Assembly: GCA_964564695.1 (NCBI GenBank)
Contig: CAZMCC010000012.1
Location: 1 to 50,015, forward strand
Direction: 5' to 3'
Length of the DNA stretch: 50,015 nt
From: CAZMCC01 sp964564695
GTDB lineage: Bacteria; Planctomycetota; Phycisphaerae; Phycisphaerales; UBA1924
Both the position numbers and the translations under genes were made by a program. Shown one piece after another: positions 26,061-34,092 of this stretch; the stretch's first letter is position 1, and the number at the start of each line of letters is the position of its first letter. A model generated the notes under the pieces. The model was not told the DNA's origin and made no database searches. It saw only the letters and a list, made by a program, of their open reading frames with translations.

Positions 26061-29000
26061 TCAGAGCGTCCTCTTCACCTCAACGCGCTTGTAGCACTCG
26101 AGGACGTCGCCTTCCTTGATGTCGTCGTAGCCGGCGATCTTCATGCCGCATTCCATGCCGGACTTGACTTCCTTGGCGTCGTCCTTGAAGCGCTTGAGCT
26201 GCTCGAGGAGGCGGTCGTTCTCGATGACCACGCCGTTACGGGTAACGCGGATGAACGCGTTGCGTTCGATCGAGCCGTCGGTGACGTAGCAGCCGGCGAT
26301 GTTGCCGACCTTGGTGACCTTGAACACCGCGCGGACCTCGGCGTGGCCCAGGATCTCCTGGCGGAGTTCCGGAGCGAGCAGGCCCTCGGCGGCCTTCTTG
26401 AGGTCGTCGGAGATGTCGTAGATGACCTGGTAGGAGCGGATCTCGACGTTCTTGGCCTCGGCCAGGTTGCGGGCCTTGCCCGAGGGGATGACGTTGAAGC
26501 CGACGATGATGGCCTTGGACGCATCGGCGAGGAGCACGTCGCTCTCGTTGATGCCGCCCACGCCCGAGTGCAGCACGCGGACGCCGACCTTGTCGCCCTT
26601 GATCTTCTCCGCCTCGTGACGGATCGCGTCGACCGAGCCCTGCACATCGGCCTTGAGGACGATGAGGATTTCCTTGGTCTCGGCGTCCTTCATCGCGGCG
26701 AACATCGTGTCGAGCGTCAGCTTGGGCTGGGCCAACTGGGCCTGGCGCTCGCGGTCGCGGCGCTGCTCCGCGGCCTCCTGGGCCTTGCGGAGCGAGTCGA
26801 CGATGTAGAACTTGTCGCCGGCGTCCGGCAGCGCGTCGAAGCCCGAGATCTGCACCGGCATGGCCGGCCCGACGGTCTTGTGTCGCACGCCCCGGTCGTC
26901 GACGATGTCGCGGACCTTGCCGAAGGCGCGTCCGATGACGACGAAATCGCCGACCTTGAGCTCGCCGTCCTGGACGATGACGTTCGCCACCGGGCCGCGC
27001 CCCTCTTCGACGCGGGCCTCGACGACCGTGCCGCGGGCCGGGCCCGCGTAGTCGGCCTTGAGTTCGAGCATCTGACCCTGGAGGTCGAGGATCTCGAGGA
27101 GCTGGCTGATGCCGTCGCCCTTGACCGCGCTCGTGCGGACGACTTCGGTCGTGCCGCCCCACTCGATGGGGTTGAGCCCCGCGTCGGCGAGCTGGCTGAG
27201 GGTCTGATTGATGCGGGCGTCGGTCGCGTCCGGGCGGTCGACCTTGTTGAGGGCGACGACCAGCGGCACGCCGGCCGCCTTGGCGTGGGCGATGCTCTCG
27301 ATCGTCTGCGGCATCACGCCCTCGGGGGCCGACACAACGAGCACGATGATGTCCGTCACCTTCGCGCCGCGGGCACGCATGGACGTGAACGCCTCGTGAC
27401 CGGGCGTATCGAGGAAGAGAAGGTTCTTCTTCTCGCCGCCGACATCGACGGGGACGCGGAAGGCGCTGGTGGCCTGGGTGATGCCGCCGGCCTCGCCCGC
27501 GGCCACGTTGGCGTTGCGGATCTTGTCGAGGAGGCTGGTCTTGCCGTGGTCGACGTGGCCGAGGATGGTCACGATGGGCCCGCGCGAGCGGACGTCGTGG
27601 GCCTCGCGCTTCTCGAAGTCGCTGGCGACGACCTCTTCGGCGCTCTTGGCGCTGACGACCTCGAGCTCGATGTTGAAGTCCAGCATGACCTCCGGGGCCT
27701 TTCCGGAGCCGGTGCCCGAGTTGGCGGTGACCATGGCGCCCTGCATGAACAGCTTCTTGATGATGTCGGAGCTCTTGATGCCGGTAGCGGCCGAGAGGTC
27801 CTTGATCGTGCAGGGCCCGACGATCTTGACGACGCCGCCCGTCTGGGCCGCGGTCGCCGCGCGTTCGCCGGGCTGGTTCACGCCGCGGAGCTTGAGCTCG
27901 TGGCGGCGCTTCTTGAGGTAGCCGGGCGACTGGGCGAGGCGGTTCTCGCGCTCGAGCAGGTCCTGCTCGCGCCACATGCCGCCGGCCTTTGCGGACTGCT
28001 CGTCCAGGGGCGAGCTCTTGCGCCGCGGGGAGTCGGTGCGGGTGACGCCGGGGCGCTTGCGCCCGGCCGCTCCACCGCCGCCGCCCGCGCCGCCGCCGGC
28101 GCCGCTGCCGCCACCACTGCGACGCCGATCATCGTCACTTCCGCCTCCGCCGCCGCCACCACCGCCCGCGCCGGGGCCGGGCCCATCGAATGCGCGCCGG
28201 GGACGGGGCTTGTCGACGACATCGGGGGCTTCGACGCGAACAACCTTCGGGCCGGCGAGCGCGACGCGCCTGGGCGTCAGCTGCACACCTACGGGCGCGA
28301 CCACCTTGGGCCGGCTGGGAACGTTCATCGGGGCCGCACGCGAGGGCGCACGCACCGGGGTGCCATGACCAGGCGCCGCGGGGCCGCCGGGACCGGGCCC
28401 GGTCGAGCCGGGCGCCGGAGGAGTTGTCGGGCCCGAGGGACCGCCGCCGGGACCACGCCCGGCCGGAGCAGACGAACGACCGGGAGGCGCGACCGGCGCC
28501 GGGGGCGGTGGAGGAACCTTGGGCGTGTGCGTCGCCTTCACGACCGGGGCCGGCACTGCGGAAGTTTCGGTTTCGGATTCAGTCGTTTCCACGTCGGTCG
28601 CCGGCGGCGGCTCGATCGTCACCGGCGGGGTCGTGGCCGGCGTGACGTGGGGGGCCGGCGGGGCCTTCACCTCGGTCGGGCGGACCGGAGGGTGTGGTGT
28701 GTGGGGGGGGGGCGGGGGGGGCGCGACTTCGCGGACGATGTCGACGGGCTCGGCCAGCGCGGTGGACGTGCCCTCATCGCCGCCGACAAGGTCGGCGTCC
28801 GTCCCGCCTGCGGTCTTGGTGGTCTTCGCAGGCAGCTTGCGCTTGGACTTGGCGCGGATGCTCTCGGCGTCGACGTGCTCGGTCGTCTCGACGGCGCTGC
28901 CGCCGGCGCTGCCCGATGCGAACCACTCGCGGATGCTCGCCTCGAGCCCCGCCGAGATGGTGGCCATGTGGTTCTTCACCTTCTCGGCAGGGATTCCCTC

Positions 29001-29072
29001 GGCCACGCACTTGGCGATGATGGCCTTGGACTCGACGTTCAGCTCTTTCGCCAGCTCGAAGATCCGCTTCAA
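26061..29072 (-). CDS. infB: Translation initiation factor IF-2
   Basis: A 1,003-residue GTPase that delivers initiator tRNA to the 30S subunit. The IF2_N domain is at residues 1-50 (KRIFELAKELNVESKAIIAK). A long Pro/Gly/Ala-rich linker runs to about residue 400, then a second IF2_N-like segment (GPCTIKDLSAATGIKSSDII). The G domain has G1 GHVDHGKTS, G3 DTPGHEAF, G4 NKVD and G5 SAVKG, followed by domains II to IV. The start is TTG at 29070-29072, supported by GGAG six bases upstream. The linker DNA contains long G/C homopolymer runs. Confidence 0.97.
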   Translation of the reverse strand: MKRIFELAKELNVESKAIIAKCVAEGIPAEKVKNHMATISAGLEASIREWFASGSAGGSAVETTEHVDAESIRAKSKRKLPAKTTKTAGGTDADLVGGDEGTSTALAEPVDIVREVAPPPPPPHTPHPPVRPTEVKAPPAPHVTPATTPPVTIEPPPATDVETTESETETSAVPAPVVKATHTPKVPPPPPAPVAPPGRSSAPAGRGPGGGPSGPTTPPAPGSTGPGPGGPAAPGHGTPVRAPSRAAPMNVPSRPKVVAPVGVQLTPRRVALAGPKVVRVEAPDVVDKPRPRRAFDGPGPGAGGGGGGGGGSDDDRRRSGGGSGAGGGAGGGGGAAGRKRPGVTRTDSPRRKSSPLDEQSAKAGGMWREQDLLERENRLAQSPGYLKKRRHELKLRGVNQPGERAATAAQTGGVVKIVGPCTIKDLSAATGIKSSDIIKKLFMQGAMVTANSGTGSGKAPEVMLDFNIELEVVSAKSAEEVVASDFEKREAHDVRSRGPIVTILGHVDHGKTSLLDKIRNANVAAGEAGGITQATSAFRVPVDVGGEKKNLLFLDTPGHEAFTSMRARGAKVTDIIVLVVSAPEGVMPQTIESIAHAKAAGVPLVVALNKVDRPDATDARINQTLSQLADAGLNPIEWGGTTEVVRTSAVKGDGISQLLEILDLQGQMLELKADYAGPARGTVVEARVEEGRGPVANVIVQDGELKVGDFVVIGRAFGKVRDIVDDRGVRHKTVGPAMPVQISGFDALPDAGDKFYIVDSLRKAQEAAEQRRDRERQAQLAQPKLTLDTMFAAMKDAETKEILIVLKADVQGSVDAIRHEAEKIKGDKVGVRVLHSGVGGINESDVLLADASKAIIVGFNVIPSGKARNLAEAKNVEIRSYQVIYDISDDLKKAAEGLLAPELRQEILGHAEVRAVFKVTKVGNIAGCYVTDGSIERNAFIRVTRNGVVIENDRLLEQLKRFKDDAKEVKSGMECGMKIAGYDDIKEGDVLECYKRVEVKRTL

Positions 29073-29211
29073 TCAGCACTCCATGTCAGCCCTGCGCACG
29101 CCCGGGCTCAGATTCATCACTCTCGCCCACACCGGTCCCGTCGTCAACACTCCAAACACTCGAACCCACCGTCCTTCACAATCCCTGCACACGCCCGCAC
29201 GCATGGGAGCA

Positions 29212-30612
29212 CTAGGCCTTCGCCGGCACGTCCCCGCCGGAATCGCCCGCGGGAGCCTCGCTCACCATGCCGCCCCCGATACCACCCCCGATGCCGCCAA
29301 GACCACTGAGAATGGCCGCCGCCCGGGCGTCGTCGTCCCCGATCGTCGTCCCGCCTTCGCCCGCAAGCCCGCCCTCGAGCAGACGGCGAGCCGCGGCTTC
29401 CTCTTCGGCACGGCGCTTCTCGGCCTCGGCCTTCTCCTTGGCGAGCTGCTCCTGGACTTCCTTGCCCTTGACCTGGCAGATCTCCATGACCGCCTTGGCC
29501 GTGGGCTCGTCGATCGAGAGCTCGTTCATGAGCACCTCGGGGCCGACTTCCTCCACGTCGAAGACGCTGATCATGCCGAGCGCCGCGAGCCGGTCCGCCA
29601 TCTCTTCCGTCACGCCCGGGACGCTCTGGAGCGTCTGGGACATGACCTCGAGGCCGCGGTTGAACTCGATCGGCGTGAGGATGTCGATGTCCCACCCGGT
29701 GAGCCGGGCCGCCAGGCGGACGTTCTGCCCGCGCTTGCCGATCGCCAGGCTGAGCTGGTCGTCGCGGACGACGACCGTGGCACGCCCCAGCTCGAAGCAC
29801 AGCGAGATCTCGGCGACCTCGGCCGGCTTGAGGGCGTTCTGAATAAGGATCTGGCTCGACTCGTTCCAGCGGACGATGTCGATCTTCTCGCCGTTCAGCT
29901 CGTCGACGATGTTCTTGATGCGGCTGCCGCGCACGCCGACGCACGCGCCGACGGCGTCGACCTTCGAGTCGATGCTCGCAACCGCGATCTTCGTGCGGTA
30001 CCCGGCCTCGCGGGCCATGGCCTTCACCTCGATGATGCGCTCGGCGACTTCCGGCACTTCCACCTCGAACAGCCGCTTGATGAAGTCCGGGTGGCTGCGG
30101 GTCAGGACGATCTTGACCTGGTGGCCCGCGTCGCGCACGTCGAGCACGAGGCAGCGCACGCGGTCACCGGCCTGGAACTGCTCGCCGGGGATCTGCTCGC
30201 TCCGCGGCATGAACGCCTCGGCCCGTCCGTCCAAGGTGGCGACCAGCGCCCCGCCCTCGTACCGCTGCACCGTGCCGGTGACGATGTCGCCCACGCGCTT
30301 GGTGTACTCCTCGAGCACGCTCTGGCGCTCGTCGTCGCGGAACCGCTGGATCATGACCTGCTTGAAGGTCTGGGCCGCGATCCGCCCGAACGCCTGCGGC
30401 TCCATCTCCAGGGGCTCGCCGTGACGCATGAGCTTGAGCACCCCGCTGAGTGGATCGAGGGTGCACTGGAACTCTTCGGTATCGAGGCTGCTGAAGTGCT
30501 TCTTGGCGGCGGAGACCATCGCCTGCTCGAGGTCCTTCACGAGGACCGAGCGGTCGATCTTGCGATCGCGGGCGATGGAGTCGAGGATCCTGAGCATTTC
30601 CGTGGCGTTCAT
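29212..30612 (-). CDS. nusA: Transcription termination/antitermination protein NusA
   Basis: 466 residues. The N-terminal RNA-polymerase-binding domain (MNATEMLRILDSIARDRKID, then LEQAMVSAAKKHF) is followed by S1 (GTVQRYEGGALVATLDGRAE) and KH1/KH2 domains (GACVGVRGSRIKNIVDELNG, then LSLAIGKRGQNVRLAARLTG). An HhH-like acidic region (VPGVTEEMADRLAALGM) and a Gly-rich tail close it. No rimP lies upstream, unlike in many bacteria. GGAG sits 12 bases before the ATG. A promoter at 31034-31061 implies a leader of about 415 bases with strong hairpins. Confidence 0.96.
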   Translation of the reverse strand: MNATEMLRILDSIARDRKIDRSVLVKDLEQAMVSAAKKHFSSLDTEEFQCTLDPLSGVLKLMRHGEPLEMEPQAFGRIAAQTFKQVMIQRFRDDERQSVLEEYTKRVGDIVTGTVQRYEGGALVATLDGRAEAFMPRSEQIPGEQFQAGDRVRCLVLDVRDAGHQVKIVLTRSHPDFIKRLFEVEVPEVAERIIEVKAMAREAGYRTKIAVASIDSKVDAVGACVGVRGSRIKNIVDELNGEKIDIVRWNESSQILIQNALKPAEVAEISLCFELGRATVVVRDDQLSLAIGKRGQNVRLAARLTGWDIDILTPIEFNRGLEVMSQTLQSVPGVTEEMADRLAALGMISVFDVEEVGPEVLMNELSIDEPTAKAVMEICQVKGKEVQEQLAKEKAEAEKRRAEEEAAARRLLEGGLAGEGGTTIGDDDARAAAILSGLGGIGGGIGGGMVSEAPAGDSGGDVPAKA

Positions 30613-30708
30613 GACTGACTGATACTCCGTGTTGCGAATTGTCGAGTTGTCGAATCGTGGGGGGGCTGGTGGGGGGGGTCTGCTGGATGTCGTGATGGCG
30701 AGGCTTCT

Positions 30709-30736
30709 GTCACTGTCCGGTCACTGGTTCTGTCAC
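30709..30736 (-). promoter_or_regulatory. Three GTGAC boxes at helical spacing
   Basis: GTGAC (minus strand) occurs at 30709-30713, 30720-30724 and 30732-30736, that is, every 11-12 bases, about 100 bases before nusA. The first and third are followed by AGAA. They could be sites for a DNA- or RNA-binding protein. Confidence 0.4.
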
Positions 30737-30767
30737 CGATTCTGACGTCGGGCCCAAAAACAACCCC

Positions 30768-30797
30768 GGCCCCGGGGCTCTGGCAAGCCTCGGGGCC
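30768..30797 (-). terminator. Terminator-like hairpin in the nusA leader
   Basis: Arms GGCCCCG/CGGGGCC plus GGCT/AGCC with a 1x1 mismatch (11 pairs, loop TGCCAG). On the minus strand it is followed by GGGG and then TTGTTTTT. An alternative smaller hairpin (30764-30777) overlaps it. It sits between the promoter and nusA, so attenuation is a natural reading. Confidence 0.5.
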
Positions 30798-30818
30798 GAG
30801 AGGTTCTCGCCCGACGCC

Positions 30819-30890
30819 CGCGGTTCCTGTTCGGAACCCCGCGCGTCGATCGAGTGGTTGGGCTACCCAGGCGGACGACCCCCGTCGTCC
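30819..30890 (-). ncRNA. Two strong leader hairpins upstream of the terminator-like stem
   Basis: 30819-30843: CGCGGTTCC pairs with GGAACC plus CGCG around loop TGTTC. 30873-30890: seven-base arms GGACGAC/GTCGTCC with a 4-base loop. With the 30768-30797 stem they form a row of three GC-rich hairpins within the predicted nusA leader. No known RNA family was recognised. Confidence 0.4.
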
Positions 30891-31033
30891 GTCCAAGCGC
30901 TTCTGGCGCTCCGCCCGCCGCACGCCGAAATGGCCGCGCGGAATCTCCCTCGATGGGAGCGAGCGTTAGCAATCATGGCCGCAGTCCGCAGTCATGCGCC
31001 GTACCTCTCGACAAGCCCGATGGCCGTCAGAAA

Positions 31034-31061
31034 AGTGTATGGTGCCCGGGGCCCGGGTCAA
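31034..31061 (-). promoter_or_regulatory. Sigma70-type promoter for the nusA operon
   Basis: Minus strand: TTGACC (31056-31061), a 16-base spacer, TACACT (31034-31039). Predicted start is near 31027, giving a leader of about 415 bases to the nusA ATG. No other minus-strand gene lies between. Confidence 0.65.
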
Positions 31062-31181
31062 TCTTGCCGGGATTTCCCGAATTCCCGCGCCCAACCGTCC
31101 AAACGTCCGGGCCCCGGATCGAGCGGGCTACCCTCATGAAAGGACGGGAACGCCCACACTCCCCCGTGCCCACCTGCCACC

Positions 31182-31541
31182 TTGCCCCCGATCCAATCCA
31201 ATCTTCTCGGCCACGCCGGCACCGTGCTCGTCGTGGAGTTGCCCCCGCAGGTCGTCGATGACACGGCGGACCTGATCCGGCAAGAGGTTGCGCGCCGCCT
31301 CCCCAACGCCGACGGGGCCGCGGTCGTCCTCGACTGCCGTCACGTCGACCTCATTAACTCCATCGGCATCACCTGCCTCCTGCAGGTCCAGGAACACTGC
31401 CGCCGCCAGAAGGCCGGCCTCGTGCTCGCCGGCATCCCGCCCAAGATCGAACAGTTCCTCAAGACCCTGCGCCTGGACAAGCGCTTCAACCGCGCGCCTA
31501 GCGTCGAGGAAGCCGTCGCCCAGCTCAACGCGGGGGGATAA
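31182..31541 (+). CDS. STAS-domain protein (anti-sigma factor antagonist type)
   Basis: 119 residues. The STAS fold is visible as TVLVVELPPQVVDDTADLIR, AAVVLDCRHVDLINSIGITC (with the phosphorylatable Ser in NSIGI), and GLVLAGIPPKIEQFLKTLRL. Such proteins bind anti-sigma kinases when unphosphorylated. No kinase or sigma factor is nearby. The start is uncertain: TTG at 31182 has no ribosome site, but no better in-frame choice exists because a stop lies at 31137. Confidence 0.8.
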   Translation: MPPIQSNLLGHAGTVLVVELPPQVVDDTADLIRQEVARRLPNADGAAVVLDCRHVDLINSIGITCLLQVQEHCRRQKAGLVLAGIPPKIEQFLKTLRLDKRFNRAPSVEEAVAQLNAGG

Positions 31542-31552
31542 TGGCAAAGGCG

Positions 31553-31702
31553 GTACGCGGAGTACGCGGAGAGGGGCAGAGGAACGCAGAGAGAATTCGA
31601 TTCGATTGGAGCACACGGACAGGAAGGTTGTCCCCTCCGCAGCATTCCAATTCCATGTTCCTCCTCCGCGTCACTCAGCAATTCTCCGCGTCCTCCGCGT
31701 AC
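31553..31702. repeat. Inverted CTCCGCGT-type repeats in a convergent spacer
   Basis: 31553-31571 and 31684-31702 are inverted copies of a 19-base unit (17 of 19 matching). They flank 112 bases between the STAS gene and the CpeT/FKBP gene. The second copy is identical to 19742-19760. Confidence 0.7.
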
Positions 31703-31716
31703 GTTCGGCGTTGTGC

Positions 31717-32853
31717 TTACTTCCCCGTCGGAGCGGTCGGAGCATCCGCGGGTGCCGGCACAGGGGCCGCGGCCGGCGCCGGCGGCAGCTCCACCACCAG
31801 GCACTCGATATCAAAGTACAGCGTCGAGTTCGGCGGCACGCGCCCGGCCCGCGAACCAGCTTCGCCGTACGCCAGCGCACTCGGAATCACGAGCCGACGC
31901 CGCTCCCCGGTGCCGATGCCCATGACCCCTTGGTTGATCCCCGGCGGAATGTTCGCGGGAACCGTGACACGGAACGCCTGACGCCCCTCCTGACGCGACG
32001 TGTCGAACACGACGCCGTCGGGAAGGTGCCCGGTGTACTGCATCACCACCGTGCCGCCGTCGACGAGCTTGGGCGCGGTCGCGGCCGGATCCATGAGCGT
32101 GAGGATGACCAGCCCCGAGGGCTGAACGTCAACGCGCCCGAGCACATCGCCGCGCGTGAACACCGTGGACTTACCCGTGCCCGGCCCCCACACCTGCTTG
32201 CCCGCGGCGTCTATTCCCCGGTCCGCCACGCTGATCGCGTCCGGCCGCAACGAGATCTCCGACGTCATCTCCACGGCCCCGCCGCGCATCGTCGGCACCG
32301 GATTCGCCGACGCCCCGACCCAGATGCCCGCGCCGCTGCCCATCTGCTGCACGAGATCGACCTGCGGGCGGAGCTGGTCGACGGAGGCCTTGGGAAACGC
32401 CGCGGGCGCGAGCCAAAGGCCGACGACCGCGTCCTTGAACGTGGGTTGGCCGGTGAAGTCGAACACCCGCAGTCGCAGCTGCCCCTGGCGCCGGAACACG
32501 TGGAGGATGCCCGAGCGGAACGGATTCGCCGCATCATCGCGCCGCGACACCTCAAAGTACACGGCGTTGTCCAGCCCAGTAATCGTGACCACCGCCGCGT
32601 TCCACGACAGCGCGGGCTCGTCGGCCTCTCCCTTGGTGTGGAACGAGCCGACGACCATCTTCTGGATCGCGGCGACCTCGGGGTCCGCCGAGACCGCCGG
32701 CGGCGTCGCCGGGGCCGGAGCGGGCGCAGGCTGCGCCACCGACGGCCCTGTTGGAGGAGTCGACGGACGTTCATCCGCATTGGGGCCGGTCTGCTGCGCG
32801 CAGGCGACCGACGCCCCGAGCCCGAACAGGATCAGGGATCGCACGAGCCGCAT
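31717..32853 (-). CDS. Exported CpeT-like/FKBP-type prolyl isomerase fusion
   Basis: 378 residues. An N-terminal signal peptide ends SVACAQQ; Cys19 could be a lipobox, though the -3 position (Ser) is not ideal. Residues about 60-240 resemble the CpeT/CpcT family: AIQKMVVGSFHTKGEAD, then the diagnostic end ISVADRGIDAAGKQVWGPG. Residues 265-355 are an FKBP domain (GTVVMQYTGHLPDGVVFDTS, GINQGVMGIGTGERRRLVIP, YGEAGSRAGRVPPNSTLYFD). A Pro/Ala tail closes it. CpeT proteins attach bilins in cyanobacteria; here the fold presumably binds another ligand. ATG at 32851-32853 is chosen because the frame further upstream is antisense-like sequence within mdh. Confidence 0.82.
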   Translation of the reverse strand: MRLVRSLILFGLGASVACAQQTGPNADERPSTPPTGPSVAQPAPAPAPATPPAVSADPEVAAIQKMVVGSFHTKGEADEPALSWNAAVVTITGLDNAVYFEVSRRDDAANPFRSGILHVFRRQGQLRLRVFDFTGQPTFKDAVVGLWLAPAAFPKASVDQLRPQVDLVQQMGSGAGIWVGASANPVPTMRGGAVEMTSEISLRPDAISVADRGIDAAGKQVWGPGTGKSTVFTRGDVLGRVDVQPSGLVILTLMDPAATAPKLVDGGTVVMQYTGHLPDGVVFDTSRQEGRQAFRVTVPANIPPGINQGVMGIGTGERRRLVIPSALAYGEAGSRAGRVPPNSTLYFDIECLVVELPPAPAAAPVPAPADAPTAPTGK

Positions 32854-32894
32854 AGCAAGGCCTCCGGGTTGAGGGGCAGGGGGGAGAAGGGGGG

Positions 32895-33878
32895 TCAAGC
32901 CATTTCGGGGTAGAGCTTCCACACCACCGCGAGCAGGTCGCGGACGTGCGAGATCGACTCGTCCATGAACTTCTGCTCGGTGGGGTCGAGCTTGAACGTG
33001 ATGATCTTCTCGACGCCCTTGGCGCCCAGCACGCACGGCACGCCGACAAACAACCCCTTGCCCTTCGCGCCCGGCGCGGCCCCGAACTGGTCTTCGCAGT
33101 AGGCCGCGGACGCGATCACGCGCTTCTTGTCGCGGACGATCGCCTCGACCATCTCGACGGTGCCCGCGGACGGCGCGTACCAGGCGCTGGTGCCCATGAG
33201 CTTGACGATCTCGCCGCCGCCGACCTTGGCGCGGTCGACGCAAGCCTGGATCTTTTCGGCGCTGAGCAGGTCGGTGACGGGGATGCCGTTGACGCTGGTG
33301 CGGTTGGGGAGCGGGACCATGTCGTCGCCGTGGCCGCCCAGGAGGATGCCCTGGATGTCCTCGACGCTGCAGCCGAGCTCGAAGGCGAGGAAGGTCTTGT
33401 AGCGAGCGACGTCGAGGGCGCCGGCCTGGCCCATGACGCGGTTGGCCGGGAAGCCGGTCACCTTCCACGCGACATAGACCATCGCGTCGAGCGGGTTGCT
33501 GACGACGATGACGATCGCGTTGGGCGAGTACTTCTTGACGTTCTCGCACACGTTCTTGACGATGCCCGCGTTGACCTGCACGAGATCATCACGGCTCATG
33601 CCCGGCTTCCGCGGCAGACCCGCCGTGATCACGACGACGTCGGAGTCGGCCGTGTCGGCGTAGTCGAAGGTGCCGGTGATGCGCGAGTCGAACTTCTCGA
33701 TCGACCCGCAGCAGGCGAGGTCCAGGGCCTTGGCCTTGGGCATGTGCAGCTCGGGCTTCTCCTTGTTGGCGATGTCGACGAGGACAACGTCGCCGAGCTC
33801 CTTCATCGCGATGGAGCGAGCGCACTCGCCGCCGATGTTCCCCGCCCCGATGACGCTGATCTTGGCCCGCTTGAGCAT
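32895..33878 (-). CDS. mdh: Malate dehydrogenase (LDH-like type)
   Basis: A 327-residue NAD-dependent enzyme of the TCA cycle. The Rossmann motif is KISVIGAGNIGGECARSIA. VITAGLPRKPGMSRDDLV has the mobile loop with two arginine/lysine positions typical of malate specificity, NAIVIVVSNPLDAMVYVAWK follows, and GGHGDDMVPL contains the catalytic His. GGAAG lies seven bases before the ATG at 33876-33878; the in-frame sequence upstream is not conserved-looking. The TCA link fits the PDH cluster in the same window, but they are not adjacent. Confidence 0.95.
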   Translation of the reverse strand: MLKRAKISVIGAGNIGGECARSIAMKELGDVVLVDIANKEKPELHMPKAKALDLACCGSIEKFDSRITGTFDYADTADSDVVVITAGLPRKPGMSRDDLVQVNAGIVKNVCENVKKYSPNAIVIVVSNPLDAMVYVAWKVTGFPANRVMGQAGALDVARYKTFLAFELGCSVEDIQGILLGGHGDDMVPLPNRTSVNGIPVTDLLSAEKIQACVDRAKVGGGEIVKLMGTSAWYAPSAGTVEMVEAIVRDKKRVIASAAYCEDQFGAAPGAKGKGLFVGVPCVLGAKGVEKIITFKLDPTEQKFMDESISHVRDLLAVVWKLYPEMA

Positions 33879-33977
33879 GGTCGTTCTTCCTGCCTCGTAC
33901 AAACCCCGACCGCCCGGTGAGTGGTGCGAGTTCGAGGATAGGACGAAGCGGGAGGTGACTCAACGAGCACAGGCAGC

Positions 33978-34077
33978 AACGAGCCCGACGCGCAAGCGAG
34001 GGTTTCGGTGGACGCGTGGGGATGCAACTGCTCACTGGTCCCGTACACGCAACCCTCGCTTGCGCTTCGGGCTCGTT
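33978..34077. repeat. Long inverted repeat upstream of mdh
   Basis: 27-base arms, AACGAGCCCGACGCGCAAGC onward at 33978-34004 and its complement at 34051-34077, with one mismatch and a 46-base loop. Related wording (CCCTCGCTTGCGC, GGCTCGTT) recurs near 36644, so it belongs to a dispersed family. Confidence 0.75.
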
Positions 34078-34092
34078 CGGGACGCGAGGGAG

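Larger units (their letters stand above)
30613..31181. other. Gene-less spacer: nusA leader plus STAS upstream region
   Basis: 569 bases with no convincing coding sequence. They hold the nusA promoter, three strong hairpins and three GTGAC boxes, listed separately. On the plus strand a TACCCT at 31129-31134 might serve the STAS gene. Confidence 0.6.

Noticed and set aside
26343..29309. Long plus-strand open frame opposite infB
   Set aside because: Antisense of IF-2; the low-complexity composition mirrors the IF-2 linker.
30768..30890. Known ncRNA such as 6S, SRP, RNase P or tmRNA in the nusA leader
   Set aside because: None of the hallmark motifs of these RNAs could be found.
30609..30923. 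Possible minus-strand gene between the promoter and nusA
   Set aside because: The reading is low complexity, covers the hairpins and has no ribosome site or known family; a non-coding leader explains it better.
32854..33549. N-terminal extension of the CpeT/FKBP frame into mdh
   Set aside because: This part is an alternative-frame reading of the malate dehydrogenase gene; the signal peptide begins at 32853.
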